From CAZVXI01 sp964631295 (GTDB taxonomy: Bacteria > Planctomycetota > Phycisphaerae > Phycisphaerales > SM1A02), in the NCBI GenBank assembly GCA_964631295.1, contig CAZVXI010000027.1, positions 1 to 28,886 of the forward strand: a stretch of DNA of 28,886 nt, given 5' to 3'. The translations under genes were made by a program, and so were the position numbers. Below are positions 23,332 through 28,886 of this stretch, in pieces. Positions within the stretch are counted from its first letter, which is position 1. Every line of letters begins with the position of its first letter. The notes under the pieces were generated by a model. That model had not been told where the DNA came from. It was given only the letters and a program-made list of their open reading frames with translations, and did not search any database.

Positions 23332-24690
23332 TCAATCCTGTTCGGCGTCCACCATCATGAAACGCACTTGGGCCTCAGCGGCGGGTTGATCGCCCACGTA
23401 GGCCTTGCACCGCACGGTGCAGGTGCGTGAGCGTGCCCGGACTGCCTCTGCCTCCAGCACGAGTTGATCGCCCGGGGTAACCGGGCGTCGAAGTTTGACA
23501 CGATCCAGACTCAGCAGAACCGCGATTTTGCCGGTGTGCTCGAGTTTCTGGCTCATCAGCAGCCCGCCGAGTTGAGCCATCGCCTCGACAATGAGCACCC
23601 CCGGCATGATCGGTGTTCCGGGGTAGTGACCCTGAAAGAACGGCTCGTTGATGCTGACGTTCTTCACGCCGACAGCACGATGATTGCCCTGTATCTCGAC
23701 GACGCGGTCCACGAGCAGCATCGGGTAGCGGTGGGGCATGATCCGCTGTATCAGGCGGATATCCATGGCGTGGCCGTCCCGCAGGGCCGTCTGGCGCCGC
23801 ACGGTCTTCATCTGCTCGATGATCTTCAGGGCCATCCGCCGGTTGAGATCATGCCCGGACTTGTGGGCCACGAAGCGGGCGTGGACCTCGCACCCGGCAA
23901 GGTAGAGGTCGCCCAGCAGGTCGACGATCTTGTGCCGCACAGGCTCGTTCTCGAACCGGTAGGCGTTGTCGATCGGGCCGTCATCGCCAATGACCAGCAC
24001 GTCGCGCGGCGTGAGGTGGTGGCACATGCCACGGTCCCAGAGTGCCTGGGCCTCTTCTTTCAGCGAGAACGTCCGAGCCCGGTAGATGTCCGCAAGATAT
24101 TGGCCGTTGCTGAACTCGAAGGTCTGCGTCTGGTGATGAATGCGGTGAGCGTTGGGGCCATAATCGAGGTCGAAAACGACCTTGAAGCAGTCTTCGCGCG
24201 TCGGAAAGGCAGCGAGCATGGACGATCCCTGCTCGATCATGATCGGCTCTGCAAGCCTGAAGACCCTGCGGTCGCTGTCCTGCTCACTCAGACCGACTTC
24301 AAGGATCGGGTCAACAAACGGAGCCGCTGAGCCGTCACCACAGGGCAGCTCAGGCCCGGAGACTTCGATCAGGGCGTTGTCGATCCGCAGGCCTGCCAAG
24401 GCTGACATGCAGTGCTCGACTGTCTCAATCGATGCCTGCCCCACCTTGAGCGTCGTCCGGCGCGGCCGCTGAGCGACATTTGTCGCCAATGCGGGGATAC
24501 GCACCGGCGGGTCAAGATCAACTCGCTCGAAAACGATGCCATGATCAGGCGGCGCGGGCTTGATGGTCATGGTGGCCATCTCGCCAAGCAGCAGACCCTT
24601 GCCCTCAATGACAACATCCCCAGCGACGGTGTGCTGCTTCTGGACGCCACCTGCGACGTCGTGGGCGTCTTGTTTGAGAGTCTGAACCAT
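23332..24690 (-). CDS. lpxC/fabZ: LpxC-FabZ fusion: UDP-3-O-acyl-GlcNAc deacetylase / 3-hydroxyacyl-ACP dehydratase
   Basis: A bifunctional protein of 452 residues. Residues 1 to about 300 are LpxC, the zinc deacetylase committing UDP-3-acyl-GlcNAc to lipid A: VEHCMSALAG (zinc His93), RHKIVDLLGD (zinc His253, Asp257) and HKSGHDLN (catalytic His280). Residues from about 310 are FabZ, the hot-dog dehydratase of fatty acid elongation: MPHRYPMLLVDRV, then GHYPGTPIMPGVLIVEAMAQLGG with catalytic His355 and Glu369. Such fusions are known in Bacteroidetes and related phyla. ATG 24690 fits the LpxC N terminus (HTVAGDVVIEGKGLLLGE). The frame stays open upstream through lpxD, but that part is shadow. 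It starts 35 bases after lpxD. Confidence 0.94.
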   Translation of the reverse strand: MVQTLKQDAHDVAGGVQKQHTVAGDVVIEGKGLLLGEMATMTIKPAPPDHGIVFERVDLDPPVRIPALATNVAQRPRRTTLKVGQASIETVEHCMSALAGLRIDNALIEVSGPELPCGDGSAAPFVDPILEVGLSEQDSDRRVFRLAEPIMIEQGSSMLAAFPTREDCFKVVFDLDYGPNAHRIHHQTQTFEFSNGQYLADIYRARTFSLKEEAQALWDRGMCHHLTPRDVLVIGDDGPIDNAYRFENEPVRHKIVDLLGDLYLAGCEVHARFVAHKSGHDLNRRMALKIIEQMKTVRRQTALRDGHAMDIRLIQRIMPHRYPMLLVDRVVEIQGNHRAVGVKNVSINEPFFQGHYPGTPIMPGVLIVEAMAQLGGLLMSQKLEHTGKIAVLLSLDRVKLRRPVTPGDQLVLEAEAVRARSRTCTVRCKAYVGDQPAAEAQVRFMMVDAEQD

Positions 24691-24725
24691 CTGATCTTTT
24701 GCGTAAACCAATGCAGCGCAATGGC

Positions 24726-25775
24726 TTATGAACTTTCGGAGCCCTTGCTGCTCCGCCTGGCGGCTCGGCCGGCCGAATCGGACAGTGTACGCAGCGTGGC
24801 GTGCATACGCAAGAATTCTCTGAGTGGTCCAGCCGGAGACCCCATCACCTCCGTGCCCGGCTCGACATCCCACATGATACCCGATTGTGCCGCAATCCTG
24901 CCCGCTTGTCCGACCGTTCTGTGCTCGGCGATGCCGACCTGACCGCCGATCATCGCGCCATCCTCGACTGTAACGGAGCCCGATAACCCCGTCTGAGCAG
25001 CGATCACGCAGCACCGCCCGATGCGGCAGTTGTGCCCGATTTGCACGAGGTTGTCGATCTTCGTGCCGGCACCGATGCGGGTTTCGCCGAGTTTCGCGCG
25101 GTCGATGCACGTGCCCGCGCCGATCTCCACATCGTCTTCGATCACCACCGTGCCGATGTGCGGCGCCTTGACCAGCCCGGAGCCGTCTGGTGCCGGCCGA
25201 TACCCGAAGCCATCTGCGCCAAGCGACGCGTTCTGGTGGATGCATACGCCATTGCCGATGCTCACGCGATCGCGGATCACCACGTTGCCATGGATCTCGC
25301 AATCGCTGCCAATCGAGACATCGCCGCCGATGCGCACACCCGGATGCAGCGTCGTTCGATCGCCGATCACACTGCCCGGGCCGATACTCACATGCGGGCC
25401 GATAGCAGCGCCCACACCGATCATCGCCGAGGCGCTGACAGAAGCAGTGGGATCAATGCCGGCACTCGGGCGGTGCGCATCGGGCGCGAACATGCCGAGC
25501 ACGTCAAAGCTTCCGAGCGTCGCGTCCTCCACGCGTATCACCGGCCTGCCGCGAGCGTCATCGGGCAGATCAATCCCGCGCGAGACGATGACCGCGCCGG
25601 CGTGACACTGCGGCCAGCGGCTCGCGTAGGCGCGATCGGTGATGAACGTGATATCGCCCGCGCGCGCATCGTCAACGCTCTGCACGCCGGTGATGCGCAC
25701 CTTCGGATCGCCTGCCAGTTCGCCGTTCAAGCGCCTGGCAATCTCGCCGCAGGACCATGCCTTCGTCTCGCTCAC
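24726..25775 (-). CDS. lpxD: UDP-3-O-acylglucosamine N-acyltransferase LpxD
   Basis: Third step of lipid A synthesis: N-acylation of UDP-3-O-acyl-glucosamine. An N-terminal uridine-binding domain (residues 1-100, with DARAGDITFITDRAY) precedes a left-handed beta-helix of hexapeptide repeats. Markers are NASLGADGFGYRP and VQIGHNCRIGRCC, in which His248 is the predicted catalytic base. The C-terminal helix is short. The length of 349 is normal. The GTG start at 25775 overlaps the stop of the OmpH-like gene by GTGA, with GGAG about 13 bases upstream, indicating translational coupling. Its neighbours provide the preceding deacetylase (LpxC) and the first acyltransferase (LpxA). Confidence 0.94.
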   Translation of the reverse strand: MSETKAWSCGEIARRLNGELAGDPKVRITGVQSVDDARAGDITFITDRAYASRWPQCHAGAVIVSRGIDLPDDARGRPVIRVEDATLGSFDVLGMFAPDAHRPSAGIDPTASVSASAMIGVGAAIGPHVSIGPGSVIGDRTTLHPGVRIGGDVSIGSDCEIHGNVVIRDRVSIGNGVCIHQNASLGADGFGYRPAPDGSGLVKAPHIGTVVIEDDVEIGAGTCIDRAKLGETRIGAGTKIDNLVQIGHNCRIGRCCVIAAQTGLSGSVTVEDGAMIGGQVGIAEHRTVGQAGRIAAQSGIMWDVEPGTEVMGSPAGPLREFLRMHATLRTLSDSAGRAARRSSKGSESS

Positions 25776-26380
25776 CGCTGGGTATTCATCTCCGCGATGA
25801 CCAGATCGGTGACATCAATCGTGCGTGCGCCATACAGGACGCGCCGGGCGGAGATCTGGCGCTGCATTTCCTGCTCGGTCGTAGGCGTCAAATCACCGAC
25901 GGTGTCATCCACGATCACGAGGTCGTAGCCGTTGCGTTGCGAGATTCGCGCGATCGCAGAGCGCAGCTCAAGATAGATGTCGCGCAGCGCTTCTGCCTTC
26001 GCCAGTTCGAGCCGATTGTTCGCAAACTGGACGTATCCCTCATATTCGAGCGTCTTGCGCATCAGTTCCGCAGTCATCTCCTCGTACCGCTGGCTGTTGG
26101 GTGAAAGCCCTTCGAGGTCGGCTTCGAGCACTTCAATCTCTTCGACGAAGCCGTTGATGGTGTCATCAAGTGATTGCCCGAAGCCCTGGAGCGATTGCTC
26201 GGCGAGTGCCTTCTGCGGGATAGCGGCGTAGACCTTCTCGAGATTGACCGTTCCGACGACAGCCGGGTCGATGATAATGGTCTTTGTGCTGCCGCCAAAT
26301 GACTGGTAAGCGAGCAGCGATACGATCGCGCCGATCAGCGTTGCGACGAGAAACCGTGGTTGGCGTGACTGGTTGATCAT
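25772..26380 (-). CDS. OmpH/Skp-family periplasmic chaperone-like protein, copy 2
   Basis: 202 residues with an N-terminal signal or anchor (RFLVATLIGAIVSLLAYQSF) and the OmpH layout: strand VGTVNLEKVYAAIP, a long charged helical hairpin (about 60-150) and the closing strand NGYDLVIVDDT. It ends with ARRVLYGARTIDVTDLVIAEMN, near-identical in pattern to the end of the neighbouring copy. Skp holds unfolded outer-membrane proteins in the periplasm for BamA. ATG 26380 has GTGAG six bases upstream. Sits between the first OmpH copy and lpxD, overlapping lpxD by four bases. The uncleaved-looking N terminus could keep it membrane-bound. Confidence 0.85.
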   Translation of the reverse strand: MINQSRQPRFLVATLIGAIVSLLAYQSFGGSTKTIIIDPAVVGTVNLEKVYAAIPQKALAEQSLQGFGQSLDDTINGFVEEIEVLEADLEGLSPNSQRYEEMTAELMRKTLEYEGYVQFANNRLELAKAEALRDIYLELRSAIARISQRNGYDLVIVDDTVGDLTPTTEQEMQRQISARRVLYGARTIDVTDLVIAEMNTQR

Positions 26381-26436
26381 GTTGATCTCACTTCTTTGTG
26401 TCGGGTGTGTGCGAGTCGTGGCTGTGCTGGCTCAAT

Positions 26437-27060
26437 TCAGCGACCTGCTTCCCACGCGTTGTTCATACGGACGATCAGTTCATCGGTGATGTCAATCGCA
26501 TCGCGGCCGTAGAGCACGCGGCGACCGACGATCTGCTGTCGCACCTGCATCTGCCTTGAGAGAGACGCCTGCGGATTCATCGCGAACTCGCTGCTCGAAT
26601 CATCCACGACGACAAGGTCGTAGCCCTCAGCTTCGGCCAGCGATTCCACGGCAATGCGAATAGTGCGATACAGCGATCGCAACTGCAGCGACGATTCAAC
26701 ATCGAGTTGTTGATCGCTCACTTTCAGCCATGCCTGGTATTGAAGCAGCTTCATCGCCAACTCGTCCTCTGCGGAGCGAAGCGCCTCGCCGGAGCGTTCG
26801 GCCAGAGCTTCCTGCATTTGACGCAGTTCTCCCTGGCGCTGCTGATCCTCGCTGTTCATGGCCAGCCGCATGTCGTTGACGGCCTGCTCAGCGGCAGCGC
26901 GCTGGTTTAGACCTTCCAGCACGCGGGTGAGGTTGATCTTCGCCACGGCCGTCGGTGGCGCGAATCCGCGCGTTGCCGCGAACGCGATGCTTGTGGCGGA
27001 TGCGATCACCGCAGTGGCGATCAGCAGCAGCGAAAATCCAATGATCTGACTCTTGTTCAT
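26437..27060 (-). CDS. OmpH/Skp-family periplasmic chaperone-like protein, copy 1
   Basis: 207 residues. A signal peptide or anchor (IIGFSLLLIATAVIASATSIAFAA) leads into AVAKINLTRVLEGLNQ, the first OmpH strand. A long coiled-coil hairpin (about 55-145, rich in Gln, Glu and Arg) follows, then EGYDLVVVDDS and the tail GRRVLYGRDAIDITDELIVRMN. The tail matches the second copy, so the two probably arose by tandem duplication. Position directly after bamA matches skp in proteobacteria. Predicted role: periplasmic carrier of outer-membrane proteins. ATG 27060 lacks a strong ribosome site. A 179-base gap containing an inverted repeat separates it from bamA. Confidence 0.86.
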   Translation of the reverse strand: MNKSQIIGFSLLLIATAVIASATSIAFAATRGFAPPTAVAKINLTRVLEGLNQRAAAEQAVNDMRLAMNSEDQQRQGELRQMQEALAERSGEALRSAEDELAMKLLQYQAWLKVSDQQLDVESSLQLRSLYRTIRIAVESLAEAEGYDLVVVDDSSSEFAMNPQASLSRQMQVRQQIVGRRVLYGRDAIDITDELIVRMNNAWEAGR

Positions 27061-27175
27061 GATGAGGTCTCGTGGGGTTGATGTGTGTCATGCCGCTGGG
27101 CTGGTCCGCTCGATGAAACGACCCGTGTTGCGTCAGCGACCTTCCCATTTCTGCTGGCAAACGATAGGCCGATCC

Positions 27176-27200
27176 TGCCAGAATCACGATGGATCTGGCA
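27176..27200. repeat. Inverted repeat TGCCAGA-N11-TCTGGCA in the bamA-ompH gap
   Basis: A perfect 7-bp dyad with an 11-base loop, 39 bases downstream of the bamA stop and about 115 bases before the first ompH copy. No U-tract follows on the minus strand, so it is more likely an mRNA hairpin (processing or attenuation) or an operator than a full terminator. Confidence 0.45.
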
Positions 27201-27239
27201 ACGCGACAGGAACCTCACGGTGCATCGGCCATGACGGCG

Positions 27240-28886
27240 TCAGAACGGCAGTTCTGCGGAAAAACTGAACACCTGCCGCTCATCCGTGGATTCCTTCACG
27301 ATCGGGAAGCCGAAGTCGAACGCGAGCGGCACGGGGCCGAATTGAGGCAGGGCAAGACGAATACCCACGCCGACCGATACGCGGTAATCATCGAAGCCCG
27401 GATCGTTGGTCACCGTCCCGGAATCAACGAAGAATACGCCGGTAAACGCATCGCCGAACAGTGGATACTCGTATTGCGCGCCCAGGAACAGCAGCCAGTC
27501 GCCGCCGACGGGCTCGGTGCTGGGCAGGCCGTTGTCGTTGCGGATGCCTTTCGGACTGACGGTACGGAACTCGAAGCCTCGCATTGATCGGCCGCCGAGG
27601 TACAGACTTTCGTATGTTGGCGCGCGCCCGGAGAAGATGTAGCCGATGCGCGAGTTGAGCTTGAGCGTGGTGATGCGGCCGAGGTAATCTTCGTTGAGCG
27701 TGAAGTAGACGGTGTAGTCGAGGTTTGCCTGCGTGAAGTCGACATCGCCTCCGAATGCGCCGACATGTTCGAGGCCGATCTGGAACTGGCTGCCGTGGCC
27801 TGGTCTGCGGAAACGATCGATGGTGCGCCGTTCGAGTTGCACGCTTATGCCGGTGAGCACATCCGGGCCGGCATCCGCGAAGACTTCCGTCGGAGCACTC
27901 GGGTCGATCTGTGTCAACTCGACCTGCGAAAGCCGCGTGGTCACGCCGACTTCCCAGATGTCGCCCAGGCGCCTGCCCAGGCCAATCGAGGCGTTGATTG
28001 TCTCACGGTCGTAAATATCGAAGTCGCGTGTGAAGAAGTCGCCGCCCACGCGGAAGGTGTAGTCGGTATCGAGCAGGTGCGGCTCGGTCAGTGAGATGGA
28101 GTACTGGAAGATCTCGTTGCCGGGTCGCAGCGACATGTTGAAGGTTTGCCCGGCACCACGAAACGCGCGCTGGGCGATGAGTTCCTCGAGCGACTCAGGC
28201 GTATCTGCAATATCGAAGTTGCGCTGCGTGATCGAGAAGTCGCCGAAGATGCCCGAGTCAGAGCCGGCAGCGATCCCGAAGTTGAACGCGCCAGTGTTTG
28301 TCTCGCGGACCTCAATGAGCAGATCGCGGTACAGCGGGTCTGCCGGGTCAGGTTCCTGCACAGTGATCCTGATGGGCTCGCCGAAGAGTCGTGTCGCGCG
28401 GAGGCGATCTTCCGTTGTCTTGAGTTCCGTCGCGTCGTAGGGTCTGCCCGGCTCCAGTTGCGTTTCCCTGCGAATGACCTTGTCGCGTGTGAGCGAGTTG
28501 CCGCGGATGTACACCATGCCGACGCGACTCTTGCGGCCTTCGGTGATGTTCAGTTCGATATCGACGACGGGCGCATCTGCAGCGCGCACCTGGAACGGAT
28601 TCACACTGGCATCGAGATACCCGAGCCGGCCGTACGCTTCTCCCACGAACTCGAGCGACTTGGTGATCTTCTCTGCTGAGTACACGTCGCCTGTCTTGAT
28701 GGACATGATTGCGGCGAGTTGCTCGGGCGCGAACACTTTCGGTGCTTCGCCGCTGGGCGTCCGCACACGCACGTTTCGGAGCGTGTAGCGCGGGCCTTCT
28801 TCGATGACAAAGGTGACCTTGACTTCGCGATCGTCGGGTGAGAGTTCGATCAGTCGATCAACGCGCACGTCCAGGTAGCCACGATC
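27240..28886 (-). CDS. bamA: Outer-membrane protein assembly factor BamA (5' end outside window)
   Basis: Partial: the frame runs off the right edge, the last visible codons reading DRGYLDVRVDRL, a POTRA pattern. About 548 residues are present. They include POTRA-type repeats (GRLGYLDASVNPF; GMVYIRGNSLTRDKVIRRE, then RLRATRLF), and a C-terminal Omp85 beta-barrel with GGRSMRGFEFRTV, the conserved (V)RGF/Y motif of loop 6. It ends FSAELPF, a terminal Phe beta-signal. Role: insertion of beta-barrel proteins into the outer membrane. Downstream genes encode Skp-like chaperones and lipid A enzymes, as in proteobacteria. The internal GTG at 28868 is not a real start. Confidence 0.93.
   Translation of the reverse strand, partial: DRGYLDVRVDRLIELSPDDREVKVTFVIEEGPRYTLRNVRVRTPSGEAPKVFAPEQLAAIMSIKTGDVYSAEKITKSLEFVGEAYGRLGYLDASVNPFQVRAADAPVVDIELNITEGRKSRVGMVYIRGNSLTRDKVIRRETQLEPGRPYDATELKTTEDRLRATRLFGEPIRITVQEPDPADPLYRDLLIEVRETNTGAFNFGIAAGSDSGIFGDFSITQRNFDIADTPESLEELIAQRAFRGAGQTFNMSLRPGNEIFQYSISLTEPHLLDTDYTFRVGGDFFTRDFDIYDRETINASIGLGRRLGDIWEVGVTTRLSQVELTQIDPSAPTEVFADAGPDVLTGISVQLERRTIDRFRRPGHGSQFQIGLEHVGAFGGDVDFTQANLDYTVYFTLNEDYLGRITTLKLNSRIGYIFSGRAPTYESLYLGGRSMRGFEFRTVSPKGIRNDNGLPSTEPVGGDWLLFLGAQYEYPLFGDAFTGVFFVDSGTVTNDPGFDDYRVSVGVGIRLALPQFGPVPLAFDFGFPIVKESTDERQVFSFSAELPF

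Noticed and set aside
24691..25302. N-terminal extension of the LpxC-FabZ frame
   Set aside because: The translation is Arg/His-rich shadow of lpxD in another frame. LpxC homology begins just after ATG 24690.

Overview
The window reads as a chromosomal segment of a Gram-negative-type bacterium, most likely a planctomycete of the Phycisphaerae. Three signs support this. A secreted protein ends in a duplicated dockerin-like tail (GDATGDFTVGLADLLDVLA...) of the kind common in Phycisphaerales. LpxC and FabZ are fused in one polypeptide beside lpxA and lpxD, next to bamA. A PTPS-family enzyme carries glutamate and no cysteine at its active site, a variant published as a FolB replacement in Planctomycetes among other phyla. 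The sequence is moderately GC-rich and dense with genes. No gene-free stretch exceeds 300 bases (the longest gaps are about 160-180). I see no tRNA, rRNA, CRISPR array, insertion sequence or phage gene.

Layout. (1) 33-4101: a mixed group with an adenylate-kinase-like enzyme and an exported ClpP/SppA-type serine-protease-like protein on +, then on - an archaeal-AdkA-like domain fused to a nucleoside-deoxyribosyltransferase-like domain, and a small Ser/Thr-kinase-like protein. (2) 4138-7056 (-): a secreted seven-repeat FG-GAP/VCBS propeller protein with dockerin-like tail, and an ArfB-type ribosome rescue factor. (3) 7134-10316 (+): an outer-membrane beta-barrel candidate, then three tightly packed or overlapping genes: metallophosphoesterase, homocysteine S-methyltransferase and the PTPS-III-like pterin enzyme. 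(4) 10320-17250 (-): a type IV pilus / type II secretion-like operon, read as LEA14-like lipoprotein, pilT, pilC/gspF, PilV-like pseudopilin, a very large PilX/GspK-like protein, and a GspJ-like pseudopilin, closed by a clear intrinsic terminator. (5) 17430-22230 (+): a 1422-residue exported protein with two PQQ-type propellers, and a small extremely acidic protein. (6) 22409-28886 (-): the envelope biogenesis cluster bamA (5' end outside the window), two OmpH/Skp paralogs, lpxD, lpxC-fabZ and lpxA.

Functionally, block 6 covers outer-membrane protein insertion, periplasmic chaperoning and the first lipid A steps, the same order as the proteobacterial bamA-skp-lpxD-fabZ-lpxA cluster. Block 4 would build a retractable pilus or pseudopilus. 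The beta-barrel, propeller and lipoprotein genes are likely clients of the envelope machinery. The most unusual items are the AdkA-deoxyribosyltransferase fusion with a degenerate Walker A motif, the Glu-type PTPS, the pseudopilin with a roughly 59-residue leader, and the calcium-loop-bearing 817-residue pilus-type protein.
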